A DNA stretch of 64,000 nt. It comes from Paenibacillus alginolyticus DSM 5050 = NBRC 15375. Its GTDB lineage: Bacteria; Bacillota; Bacilli; Paenibacillales; NBRC-103111. Below, in pieces: positions 46,608 to 55,102 of the stretch. Position numbers and translations under genes: made by a program. Below the pieces are notes generated by a model. That model did not search any database. It saw only the letters and a list, made by a program, of their open reading frames with translations, and was not told where the DNA came from. Every line of letters begins with the position of its first letter. Position 1 is the first letter of the stretch. The stretch lies in the NCBI RefSeq assembly GCF_000422905.1, contig NZ_AUGY01000026.1:1-64000 (forward strand), given 5' to 3'.

Positions 46608-47285
46608 CTATGATGACTCGCTTCCTCTTGCTTTCCTTTGCGCATCCTCCAGATAACTTCTGTAGGCTTGCCCATCCGGATGATTACGGGTTAAATCCTC
46701 ATAGTAACGAGTCACCTTCTGAAAATAATACGAATACACATCTTGCATGGGAACAAGTCTGTAAGGATCCCATCGATACGTTTCCACATTGTAAGCCTGA
46801 TCCCTTTCATGCCCCCACAGCGCTATTTCGCAAAGACCGTCTCTGCTGCCATCACGACCAGGCATATCTTCAATCTCCAGATGATTGTAGAAAGTTCCTG
46901 GAGGAATCAGCCGTTGGAAACCGGTTGGTGTCCACTGCACGATATCGAGCTCGGAGGAGGATTCCCGCTCATTTTTCCAGCCAATAATCAGGTCCCAACC
47001 TTCTCTACGTGACACAGGAGCAGCCGCGAAATCCGTTACAGCTTGGATTCTACCCGTTGCGGCAGAGGCGATTGGGAACCAGTTACCGGAATAGTTTTTG
47101 AGCGAAAATAGATACTGATTGTCTAAATATCTATACATGGCTGTGATTTCAGGGTGACCATCGCCATCTACATCCGCGTAAATAATAGCCGAGGGGCTCC
47201 CCTCCCTCTTCAATACGACAACCTCGGCTTCCTGAGGTATACAGCTTCGGACGACGGAATGGAAATCAATCGGGGTCAAACTCAT
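46608..47285 (-). CDS. Hypothetical protein with a DxDxDG calcium-type loop
   Basis: 225-residue protein not assigned to a family. DVDGDGHPEI near residue 38 resembles the FG-GAP/EF-hand-like calcium loops of beta-propeller repeats, and REGWDLIIGW and CEIALWGHE look like further blades. No signal peptide is apparent, unusual for such folds. Single gene. Confidence 0.68.
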   Translation of the reverse strand: MSLTPIDFHSVVRSCIPQEAEVVVLKREGSPSAIIYADVDGDGHPEITAMYRYLDNQYLFSLKNYSGNWFPIASAATGRIQAVTDFAAAPVSRREGWDLIIGWKNERESSSELDIVQWTPTGFQRLIPPGTFYNHLEIEDMPGRDGSRDGLCEIALWGHERDQAYNVETYRWDPYRLVPMQDVYSYYFQKVTRYYEDLTRNHPDGQAYRSYLEDAQRKARGSESS

Positions 47286-47430
47286 CGTTATCCCTCTTTT
47301 CGCATCATACTCAACTAAAGTATATGCGGTAGAGAACTTGGCCCATGAGTGGCAGTCACAACATATCGAGTAGATGCTAATTGATCATATTGTGCCGCAA
47401 ACTTTTAGATAATGATGAATCTCTTCCCAA

Positions 47431-47685
47431 CTAATCACTTCCCATTAAGATCGTATACATGCTCTCTCCCATATCAGCAAGTATCATCCCCGGAATGATT
47501 TCATCACCCGGCTGCACATGAAGTCCTGTTACAACACCGTTGTATTCCGCTGAAATATGAACTAACTTCTCCGCTGTTCTGATTACAAATATGGATTCCC
47601 CTTCATACACATAGGAGGACTCTTGGCTAAGAACACTCTCAACCATTCCACGAAAAGGACTAATCACCTCATATTTGATAAACAT
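47431..47685 (-). CDS. Small biotinyl/lipoyl-domain-like protein
   Basis: 84 residues spanning two hammerhead-like halves (VISPFRGMVESVL… and AEYNGVVTGLHVQPGDEIIPGMILADM), the pattern of biotin or lipoyl carrier domains. The turn reads TAEKLVHI where EAMKM is expected, so a lysine is near the modification position but the motif is not canonical. ATG 47685 follows AAGGAG. No carboxylase gene is nearby. Confidence 0.6.
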   Translation of the reverse strand: MFIKYEVISPFRGMVESVLSQESSYVYEGESIFVIRTAEKLVHISAEYNGVVTGLHVQPGDEIIPGMILADMGESMYTILMGSD

Positions 47686-47785
47686 TAACAACCCAACTCC
47701 TTTTAGCTTGCTGTTTTTTCTGTAAATAATCTAGCAATAACCATTCCAACATCTTGAATATGCGTACTGAAAATATGATTTCCAT
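47669..47785 (-). CDS. Candidate small protein, 38 residues
   Basis: ATG after AAGAGGTG. An amphipathic helix (IFKMLEWLLLDYL) is followed by a basic segment (QKKQQAKRSW). Overlaps the start of the biotinyl-like gene by 17 bases, so it could be a leader for it. May be chance. Confidence 0.35.
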   Translation of the reverse strand: MEIIFSVRIFKMLEWLLLDYLQKKQQAKRSWVVNVYQI

Positions 47786-48070
47786 GGAAAAAGCACCTCT
47801 TGCTTTTGAGCCGTTATGCATATTTGGGTTAATTATGAAAAAATGCATAATCGTTTTTACCTTAATTTCATTGCCTACCCATTTTTTATGCAAACTTTCC
47901 CAGTATAGATATGGATTACGTTTTGAGTGGACTTCATTGTTCCATTCTTTTTTTGCGCATAAGAAAAACCTGAGGCTCCGTCTCGGGTCCTTTGACTGAT
48001 CATACATTTGCTGGATGGCGCGGCGGGCTGTTAGCGCCTTTCGCTTATTGAGCGGGCTTGCATATCTTCA

Positions 48071-48105
48071 AAAAAAACTGACGCCGTCGGAACTCGCGTC
48101 AGTTT
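48071..48105 (-). terminator. Terminator of the gab operon
   Basis: AAACTGACGC (48075-48084) pairs with GCGTCAGTTT (48096-48105); T-rich on the minus strand. Confidence 0.8.
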
Positions 48106-48112
48106 AATATGA

Positions 48113-49537
48113 TTACAACTTCAGACTGATTAGCTTCAGCTCAGTCATTTCTTCCACCGCATATTTCACACCCTCGCGGCCGACGCCACTATCTTTGAGC
48201 CCTCCATAAGGCATGTTGTCGACGCGGAAAGTCGGAATGTCGTTGATCATCACTCCGCCTACCTCTAAATCTTCTGCAGCTCGTAATGCTGCATTGATAT
48301 CGTTCGTATAGATGCCTGCTTGCAGACCAAACCTAGAGTTGTTGACGGCTGAGACAGCTTCATTCAACGTGGTAAAGGGAGTCAATGTCACTACGGGTCC
48401 GAAGACCTCTTGACACGAGACCGTCGCCGTTTCAGCTACATTCGTCAAAATCGTTGGCGGAAATAGGCTCGGTGACAATGCTTTGCCTCCAGACAGAGCA
48501 ATTGCTCCACCCGCGATTGCAGCGGATACCCAGCTCGCGATGCGGTCGACCTCTTTGCAGGAGATTAAAGCTGACATGTCTGTAGATTCCTCAAGCGGAT
48601 CACCAATAACCAATTTCTCTACCGCGGTTTTGAACATAGCTGCAAACACTTCGTATTTGCTTTCATGAACATAAATACGTTGAATGGAGATACATACTTG
48701 ACCGCTGAAGGAGAAAGCTCCCAGTACACAACGATCCACTAGTTGCTGTGTTATGTCCACATTACTGTCGATAATTACGGCTGAATTAGATCCTAACTCT
48801 AGAGTAACTCGTTTAAGCCCTGCTTTATTCCTCATCGCAATGCCCACTTCAGGGCTGCCTGTAAATGTGATAGCCGCAATTCTCCGATCGCGAACCAGCT
48901 TCTCGCCAATGACTGATCCTTTGCCCGGGATAACGTTAAGAGCTCCTGCAGGTAAACCGGCTTCCAGCATGATCTCCGCTAGCGCAAGTGAGCTTAACGG
49001 TGTTTGGCCGGCTGGTTTCAATACAACCGTATTGCCAGCTGCAATCGCTGGCCCCACTTTATGGGCAACAAGGTTGAATGGGAAATTAAATGGTGTTATG
49101 GCTCCCACAATGCCAAGCGGTTTCCGCACGGTGAACGCTAGACGCCCCTCGCCACCCGGTGCGGCATCTAGGGGGACAGTCTCGCCATGAATGCGTTTAG
49201 CTTCTTCTGCAGCAAATTTGTAAGTGTGAATCGTTCGAGAAATTTCCGTTCTCCCTGTTCTTATCGGTTTGGCCGCTTCCATCGCCAGCAGACGGGCTAA
49301 TTCCTCTTTGCGTTCTTCCATCAGAAGCGCAGTCTTCTCCAAAATTGCTGCGCGTTCGTGAGCAGGCATTTTCTTCATAATCGAACTTGCAGCCTCAGCT
49401 GCCAGGATCGCTTCTTCTGCATCCTCATCATTTGCTTGAGCTACTTGAGCAATAAGTTCCCCGGAATACGGCGAGAATAAATCGGTATAGACGGTAGCTT
49501 CTTTCCATTTCCCATTAATAAATAAGTGTTTTTTCAT
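48113..49537 (-). CDS. Aldehyde dehydrogenase, probable succinate-semialdehyde dehydrogenase role
   Basis: 474-residue NAD(P)-dependent ALDH. Catalytic Cys in FSGQVCIS, Glu in TLELGSN, cofactor motif FTGSPEVG and NFPFN present. It follows gabT by seven bases on the same sigma-54-type transcript, so oxidation of succinate semialdehyde from GABA is the simplest role. By sequence alone it could equally be a lactaldehyde or glyceraldehyde-phosphate-type ALDH. Confidence 0.85.
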   Translation of the reverse strand: MKKHLFINGKWKEATVYTDLFSPYSGELIAQVAQANDEDAEEAILAAEAASSIMKKMPAHERAAILEKTALLMEERKEELARLLAMEAAKPIRTGRTEISRTIHTYKFAAEEAKRIHGETVPLDAAPGGEGRLAFTVRKPLGIVGAITPFNFPFNLVAHKVGPAIAAGNTVVLKPAGQTPLSSLALAEIMLEAGLPAGALNVIPGKGSVIGEKLVRDRRIAAITFTGSPEVGIAMRNKAGLKRVTLELGSNSAVIIDSNVDITQQLVDRCVLGAFSFSGQVCISIQRIYVHESKYEVFAAMFKTAVEKLVIGDPLEESTDMSALISCKEVDRIASWVSAAIAGGAIALSGGKALSPSLFPPTILTNVAETATVSCQEVFGPVVTLTPFTTLNEAVSAVNNSRFGLQAGIYTNDINAALRAAEDLEVGGVMINDIPTFRVDNMPYGGLKDSGVGREGVKYAVEEMTELKLISLKL

Positions 49538-49544
49538 ACGAACA

Positions 49545-50912
49545 TCATACCCCCATCGTTGATTTGGCAGGAACTAACTTCCTCAGAACCTCGCCGATAA
49601 TATCCAATCCCTCTTGAAGCTGCTCATCTGTGATGACCAGCGGCGTGAGGAAACGCAGCACATTGCCTTGAACGCCTGCACTCAGCACGATGACGCCCGC
49701 TTCATAGCAAGCTTTTACGCAGCTAGCCACCAGCTCTTTCGAGGGTTTTCCTGTCGCCGGATCCACAAACTCTATTCCGCACATCGCTCCAAGTCCTCTC
49801 ACATCGGCAATGTGTGGAACATCTTTTTGCAAATTTATAAAAAAACTGCGGATTTTATCGCCAATGATTTTGGATTTCCCTGGGAGGTCATCTCGCTCCA
49901 TCATTTCAATAACAGCCAAAGCTGCCGCGCATCCTAACGGGCTCCCTCCGTAGGTTCCTCCTATTTCCCCGGGCCCAGGCGCATCCATAATCCCAGCTCT
50001 GCCGACCACAGCACTAATAGGAAGTCCCGCCGCAATCGATTTAGATAACGTCATTAAATCCGGCTCAATATCGAATTGACTAGAGGCAAACATCGTACCT
50101 GTCCGTCCAAAACCTGTCTGAATCTCATCCGCGATAAAAAGAATGTCATTCTGCTTACAGATCTTATAAACACCTTGCACAAAAGATTTGGGAGGCACAA
50201 TAAATCCGCCTTCTCCCTGTACAGGCTCCATAATAACCGCGGCAATCTCTTCTGGTGCCACTTCCGTATACAGGAAGTCTTCAAACTGCTTCAGGCAAAA
50301 ATCTGCATATTCTTCTTCCGTCATCGATCTAGGACGGTTGAAAGGATACGGGAACGGAGCTTTATAGATCGCCGGAGCAAAGGGTCCCATGTTAAATTTA
50401 TATGGCTTTACTTTACTAGTCAGCGACATGCCAAGTAAAGTGCGTCCATGAAACCCGCGAGTAAACGAAACGATGCCTGTTTTCCCTGTATATTTTCGAG
50501 CGATCTTCACCGCATTTTCTACGGCTTCCGCGCCACTGTTCAGAAAAATCGTCTTTTTCTCGAAGTTGCCTGGCGTGATTTCATCTAATTTCTTGGCAAG
50601 CTGCACGTAAGGTTCGTACATCGCAATATGGAAGCAAGTATGCAGATATAATTCTGCTTGCTTTTGAATTGCCTTTACAACTTCTGGCGGGCAATGCCCT
50701 GCATTTAATGAACCGATCGCACCAACAAAATCCAAAAATACATTGCCGTCTACGTCGTACAATAAGGCCCCTTCCGCCTTTTCAACAAAAATTGGCGTAT
50801 TATTGCTAACTCCCTTAGGTACATATCTTTTTCTTTGCTCAAGCAGTTCCAGTGATTTAACTCCTGGTACTGAACTTGAGATAGATACAAATTGTCGATT
50901 ATTAGTGCTCAT
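49545..50912 (-). CDS. gabT: 4-aminobutyrate aminotransferase
   Basis: Class III PLP aminotransferase of 455 residues moving the amino group of GABA to 2-oxoglutarate. Motifs: LNSGAEAVENAVKIAR, FTRGFHGRTLLGMSLT, and FIADEIQTGFGRTGTMFA followed by the PLP lysine in LSKSIAAGLP. ATG 50912 (MSTNNRQ) follows AAGGAGG; an in-frame ATG at 50951 lies around the predicted transcription start. A strong -24/-12 promoter lies upstream. Confidence 0.9.
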   Translation of the reverse strand: MSTNNRQFVSISSSVPGVKSLELLEQRKRYVPKGVSNNTPIFVEKAEGALLYDVDGNVFLDFVGAIGSLNAGHCPPEVVKAIQKQAELYLHTCFHIAMYEPYVQLAKKLDEITPGNFEKKTIFLNSGAEAVENAVKIARKYTGKTGIVSFTRGFHGRTLLGMSLTSKVKPYKFNMGPFAPAIYKAPFPYPFNRPRSMTEEEYADFCLKQFEDFLYTEVAPEEIAAVIMEPVQGEGGFIVPPKSFVQGVYKICKQNDILFIADEIQTGFGRTGTMFASSQFDIEPDLMTLSKSIAAGLPISAVVGRAGIMDAPGPGEIGGTYGGSPLGCAAALAVIEMMERDDLPGKSKIIGDKIRSFFINLQKDVPHIADVRGLGAMCGIEFVDPATGKPSKELVASCVKACYEAGVIVLSAGVQGNVLRFLTPLVITDEQLQEGLDIIGEVLRKLVPAKSTMGV

Positions 50913-50966
50913 ATTAAGCATCCTCCTTATTAACAACGCTGAAATTAGCATATGTATATACTTCCT

Positions 50967-50982
50967 AGCAATAATGATGCCA
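50967..50982 (-). promoter_or_regulatory. Sigma-54 promoter of the gab operon
   Basis: Minus strand TGGCAT-CATTA-TTGCT. It matches TGGCAC-N5-TTGCW except one base, with GG and GC at the required spacing. Start of transcription expected near 50955, 43 bases before gabT. Confidence 0.8.
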
Positions 50983-51042
50983 CTTAGCAGAAGATTTTTA
51001 GCTCACGTTTAACAGCCCCTCTGATAGGACTCTTTAAATAAG

Positions 51043-51094
51043 TTGAAGATGCATTTTTGAATAATCCATGCACAAATGCATGTACTGGCTTCAA
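51043..51094. promoter_or_regulatory. Possible enhancer (UAS) between divergent sigma-54 promoters
   Basis: Nested dyad: TTGAAG (51043-51048) with CTTCAA (51089-51094), and ATGCATTT (51049-51056) with AAATGCAT (51074-51081). It lies about 90-140 bases from the gab start and 55-105 from the pdxS-side start, suitable for an enhancer-binding activator. Confidence 0.5.
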
Positions 51095-51122
51095 TTATCC
51101 TGTTATCCCTGATCCATAAGGT

Positions 51123-51138
51123 TGGCATACAATTTGCT
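51123..51138 (+). promoter_or_regulatory. Sigma-54 promoter facing the pdxS remnant
   Basis: TGGCAT-ACAAT-TTGCT, the same -24/-12 pattern as the gab promoter, pointing right. Confidence 0.75.
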
Positions 51139-51195
51139 AGTATAGGGGTATCGTACCATTCATGTAGAATTCATCTTGCAGGAGGAATATACAAC

Positions 51196-51776
51196 ATGAC
51201 ACAAGTAACCGTTCCCTTTGTATGCGGCGCTAGAGATCTAGGAGAAGCACTCCGTCGAATCGGCGAAGGCGCTTCTATGATTCGTACGAAAGGCGAGCCA
51301 GGTACTGATAATATCGTTGAGGCCGTCCGTCATATGCGTACGATGCAGCAGCAAGTTCGAAAAGTGCAAAGTATGTCTTATGATGAATTGATGGCTGAAG
51401 CCAAACAACTTGGAGCTCCCTACAATTGTTAGAGCTAGTGCATAGAACTGGTAAGCTCCCCGTTGTCAATTTTGCGGCAGGCGGTGTAGCAACACCTGCG
51501 GATGCAGCTTTGATGCATCTAGGATCGGAAGGCATCTTTGTCGGTTCCGGCATTTTTAAATCTGAATGTCCAGATATATTTGCCCGCGCCATTGTCGCAG
51601 CGACTACCCATTACACAGACTATGTACTAATAGCCTCCGTATCCAAAAATTTAGGCACCGCCATGAAAGGAATTGAACTTTCTACCTTACAACCAAGTGA
51701 GCTTATGGCTCAGCGCATGCTGGTAGTCGTGTTGTTGGTAGTAATTGACTCATTTCATACATCTACGCTGAAATAA
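51196..51776 (+). pseudogene. pdxS: pdxS (PLP synthase) remnant, deleted and frameshifted
   Basis: Clear similarity to the C-terminal 60 percent of PdxS ([75 protein letters not shown]). About the first 115 residues, including the start of the catalytic barrel, are missing, yet an ATG with AGGAGGA lies right at the new 5' end. This is consistent with an internal deletion joining the original start to the middle of the gene. A one-base loss near 51424 breaks the frame after LGAPY. Non-functional. Confidence 0.85.
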
Positions 51777-51815
51777 TTGTATAAATTCATAGTTATGATG
51801 GTTCGTGAAAAACAC

Positions 51816-51864
51816 GCCGCTTTCCTATTCAGCATTTACTGCTTGGGGAGCGGCTTTATTTTTT
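51816..51864 (+). terminator. Terminator after the pdxS remnant
   Basis: 10-bp stem (51816-51825 with 51845-51854, two G-U pairs) followed by TTTATTTTTT. Confidence 0.7.
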
Positions 51865-52014
51865 ACCCCGCCTGAACTCTTCGAAATAAATCAAAACCCT
51901 TTTTATTTACACCTTGCGTTTTCACGAATCGTGTAGCGTCATCAACATCCTATTTATATTAAGTATTTTAAAATAGGCATTCTCAACTCTACTGCCCGTC
52001 CCTCAATGAAATAA

Positions 52015-52048
52015 AAAAAGGAACTGCTTCAATGCAGCTCCTGAACTA
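52015..52048 (-). terminator. Terminator of the SGNH hydrolase gene
   Basis: Minus strand AGGAGCTGC-ATTGAA-GCAGTTCCT followed by seven T. Confidence 0.75.
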
Positions 52049-52066
52049 TCGTTCTCCGTCCCTCGG

Positions 52067-52846
52067 TCAATTTAGTTTTAAAGCCTCAGAATTCGGCTTG
52101 ACCAGCTGGCCGGATATTTTCTGAGCGACTGCATCAGCGATTGTCCGGTAGCCTGCTTCATTCGGATGGATTGTATCCTGAATGAAAGGATGCTCCGGCC
52201 TAACCTGCCGCCCAAATACGAGGCTGGGTATATCGAGAATATCGACGCGTGGATCATAGTCCCGGAAGCTATGATACACGTCCCAAAGTTGATCGGAGTA
52301 AAGCTGCGCGTTCTCAATATCTAGATGAATATAGCTCCAGCGATTCACTGATAAGAATGGATTCGGTATGCGCAGCAGCACCCCACCGTGAGTTTCCTTC
52401 AAGAGTCTGTCCACGACGAGCTTCAGATCGGCTTTAATCTGCGTAGAGCTACTTTCTCGAATGTCGTTGATCCCATAAGAAACGACATACAAGTCTGCCT
52501 GGTCTTGAATCACATTGTCAAGAGTATTGCCGTGGGTAGCGATTTGGTTAACAAAATGATGCAGCGTATTGCCGCTGGAGCCGCGGTTACGGATTCGTGC
52601 CCCTTCCAGAACGCCTCCGGGAGCCCCATAGATCTCTGCCAGCTGTTCATATAGTCCCTGCGCCGCTTCTGTCGTACTATCGCCGACAAAGTTGATGAGC
52701 TTACCTGATTTGGATCTCTGATAGAACGTTTGAATCGATTCGTCCGTCATCCCGAAGGACGAAACAGGAAGCGGCAGCGAGAAGATCAAGGAGAACGCCA
52801 AACCGAGCTTCCACCAGTTCATTCTGCTATGCATCATCCTGATCAT
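52067..52846 (-). CDS. Secreted SGNH/GDSL-type hydrolase
   Basis: 259-residue esterase/lipase-like protein. A hydrophobic signal peptide (residues 10-31) precedes the four SGNH blocks: Ser in VGDSTTE, Gly in NRGSSGN, Asn in YGINDIR and Asp/His in DTIHPNE. Likely exported and acting on ester bonds in carbohydrates or lipids; the substrate is unknown. Single gene. Confidence 0.83.
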   Translation of the reverse strand: MIRMMHSRMNWWKLGLAFSLIFSLPLPVSSFGMTDESIQTFYQRSKSGKLINFVGDSTTEAAQGLYEQLAEIYGAPGGVLEGARIRNRGSSGNTLHHFVNQIATHGNTLDNVIQDQADLYVVSYGINDIRESSSTQIKADLKLVVDRLLKETHGGVLLRIPNPFLSVNRWSYIHLDIENAQLYSDQLWDVYHSFRDYDPRVDILDIPSLVFGRQVRPEHPFIQDTIHPNEAGYRTIADAVAQKISGQLVKPNSEALKLN

Positions 52847-53119
52847 TCCTTTCTAGAAAAAAGTTGAAATGTCATAATATTATTTACGCAAATCTGTTTC
52901 CTCACTCACTAATGTTCCTGTCGCAAGTCCCTTCATAAACTTCCGGTGTCCTCGTGCCGGACTTTCATAAGACTTCACCGCCAGTAGACCGAACAGCTCT
53001 CACTGCAAAAACTATTGTGCGCTCACAAAAAAAGAAAAAGACAGCTCCATTGGGAACCGCCCTCTGTACGAAGTTTAACTCTCGTTAGCTTAACCTGGCA
53101 GCGGCGTCTTAGTTGTTTA

Positions 53120-53398
53120 TTAATCTATAGTTTTCCGTTCTTTGCCGATGGCATCGTTATGCTGAGATCGGTACCCGGCAAATATTTTCGTGTTGCCATC
53201 GTCCATCCGAACCGGAATCATTACTTCTAGAAATCGGATCGGGTCTTTTAACAATTCATAAACGGGTTCGGGATACAGCAGTAAGTCAGTCGCTTCTTTT
53301 AATAGGGATTGAAAGGCGGTTAACGGATTTTCAACTTCCATACTTTCATTTGAAGATGTAGCAGGCACTGTTTCTCTTTTTGCGTCGATACTTAGCAT
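53120..53398 (-). pseudogene. N-terminal remnant of a glutamate dehydrogenase (RocG/GudB type)
   Basis: 93-residue frame whose middle reads LLYPEPVYELLKDPIRFLEV, then MIPVRMDDGNTKIFAGYRSQHNDAIG, the conserved N-terminus of Bacillus Glu/Leu/Phe/Val dehydrogenases. The match ends abruptly just before the TKGGIRF region and a stop follows after seven unrelated residues. No catalytic or NAD-binding part is found downstream to 52847. ATG 53398 has GAGG at proper distance, and a perfect sigma-54 promoter lies upstream, as for rocG of B. subtilis. Confidence 0.82.
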
Positions 53399-53452
53399 CA
53401 CGGGCACCTCATTCAGTGTATTTTTCTTGATATCTTGATATCTTTATCTATC

Positions 53453-53468
53453 AGCAAGAACAGTGCCA
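53453..53468 (-). promoter_or_regulatory. Sigma-54 promoter of the glutamate dehydrogenase remnant
   Basis: Minus strand TTGGCAC-TGTTC-TTGCT, a full match to the -24/-12 consensus, about 55 bases upstream of the start. Confidence 0.85.
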
Positions 53469-53601
53469 AGGCTTAATATAGGATACGGACAGGGTTTAAC
53501 CGCGATATGTAAGCTCTTTAACTGCAGAATCCTTTTAGGACTGACCCGCATTTTATGCATATTTGAATAATAACTACTTTTTGCATAGCTTCAAGACAAA
53601 G

Positions 53602-53637
53602 AAAACCCGCCGAGAGGAATTGCCTCTGGCGGGTTTA
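53602..53637 (-). terminator. Terminator of rpoN
   Basis: AAACCCGCC-GAGG pairs with CCTCT-GGCGGGTTT, minus strand continuing TTCTTTG. Confidence 0.8.
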
Positions 53638-53640
53638 TGC

Positions 53641-54951
53641 TTACAATATATTTTTACGTAATGCAGATGATAGAATATGCATCTCTTCACGATATTTGGT
53701 CACCGTTCTGCGTGAAATGCGAATGCCCTCTTCGGTTAAGATTTCTACAACCTTTTGATCGGAATACGGCTGTTTCTTTTGTTCCTGTGAAATGAGTTCC
53801 TTGATTCTTATCTTGATTGTTTTGATAGACGTTAGTTCACCTTCATCCGATTGCAGCCCCGAGGAAAAGAAATATTTTAGCTCAAGCACGCCATAGGGGG
53901 TTCGAATGTACTTGTTTTGAACGGTTCTACTTATTGTAGATTCATGGAGATCAAGCTTTTCTGAAATCATTTTTAGAGTTAAGGGTTTTATGCCTCGTAC
54001 GCCGATCTCTAAAAACGCCAGCTGTTCTTCAAAAATAGCACGAATGACCCGGTACAGGGTCATCTTCCGCTGCTCCAAGCTGCGCACAACCCAATCGGCA
54101 GTTTTCCATTTTTCTTTTATAAAAGAAACCGCATCTTGACAACCTGCCTGCTGGATATGGCTATAATAGTCCGTATTGACTGAGGTCTTGGGGATTGCAC
54201 CCGCATTCATTTGGATCACGATGTTCCCTTGCTCTTTATATATAGTGGCATCGGGAATCATATAAGATTCTTCGATCCAGCTGAAGGCCTTACCAGGCCG
54301 TGGATTCAAATTGCGAATATAAGTGACGATTTCCTTCACTTGCATGAGAGTTGCACCTAACTGCTGCGCAATCTTATCCAGCTTCATCTGAGCAAGCTGC
54401 TGCATATTTTGGCTGACCACTTCAAAAGTGCCATGCGGCGCTGCGGGATCCCTAGAAATCTGCAGCAATAAGCATTCCTGCAAGTCTCTTGCTCCTATAC
54501 CTGGCGGTTCCAGCGACTGTAGACAAGATAGCGCTACTTCAACAACCTCTTTTGGCTTATTCAAAAATGTGCTTACTTCCGAAATAGATAGGGGTAAATA
54601 ACCTCGATCATCTAAATTTCCTGCCAGATAAGCTGCCGTCTTATATACATCATCGGGAACCCCTGCTATCCGCAGTTGGCTGAGAAGACACTGTTCCAAT
54701 GTTTCCTCTTTCGCCTTCGCCTTCCATAGCGGATCTGAGATTGACCCCGACAGCTGTGAAGATTTACCCGTTTTCAAAGAAGAACTTGTGAAAGATTCGA
54801 TGTCCAGTAAGGGGTTTTCCAAGGCTTGCTCTTGGAGGTACTGCGACAACTCATAGCTTGATAATTGCAATATATGAATGGACTGCTGCAGTTCAGGAGT
54901 CATCGTTAGCTTTTGGTTCTGCACTTGCGTTAGACTATAGCCTGTTTTCAT
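53641..54951 (-). CDS. rpoN: RNA polymerase sigma-54 factor (SigL)
   Basis: 436 residues, all three regions present: a Gln-rich activator-interacting N-terminus (LTMTPELQQSIHILQL), a core-binding middle (LEPPGIGARDLQECLL, then GIKPLTLKMISEKLDLHESTISR in parts) and the C-terminal RpoN box ISRRTVTKYREE. Recognises -24/-12 promoters and needs an enhancer-binding activator; none is encoded in this window. Its own upstream region holds a perfect sigma-54 promoter and a cre site, matching known CcpA repression of sigL in B. subtilis. Confidence 0.95.
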   Translation of the reverse strand: MKTGYSLTQVQNQKLTMTPELQQSIHILQLSSYELSQYLQEQALENPLLDIESFTSSSLKTGKSSQLSGSISDPLWKAKAKEETLEQCLLSQLRIAGVPDDVYKTAAYLAGNLDDRGYLPLSISEVSTFLNKPKEVVEVALSCLQSLEPPGIGARDLQECLLLQISRDPAAPHGTFEVVSQNMQQLAQMKLDKIAQQLGATLMQVKEIVTYIRNLNPRPGKAFSWIEESYMIPDATIYKEQGNIVIQMNAGAIPKTSVNTDYYSHIQQAGCQDAVSFIKEKWKTADWVVRSLEQRKMTLYRVIRAIFEEQLAFLEIGVRGIKPLTLKMISEKLDLHESTISRTVQNKYIRTPYGVLELKYFFSSGLQSDEGELTSIKTIKIRIKELISQEQKKQPYSDQKVVEILTEEGIRISRRTVTKYREEMHILSSALRKNIL

Positions 54952-55014
54952 ACCTAGTTCCTCCTTGATTTTGCCTTGGTAACACTTTTCGTGGTGAGCA
55001 TGCGCTCCATCAAT

Positions 55015-55028
55015 TGAAAACGCTTACG
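55015..55028. promoter_or_regulatory. cre (CcpA) site in the rpoN leader
   Basis: TGAAAACGCTTACG matches 13 of 14 positions of the cre consensus. It lies between the predicted sigma-54 start and the rpoN ATG, a roadblock-type position. Confidence 0.7.
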
Positions 55029-55102
55029 AATATTATAAATCTATTATAGCTCATTTTAGATCCATTTGGCTTATGGAAAAATTAGATCCCATCTATTTTT
55101 CA

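Noticed and set aside
47786-48007. Longer 112-residue version of the small ORF at 47669
   Set aside because: The N-terminal extension has a non-coding look and no ribosome site; only the last 38 codons follow a plausible site.
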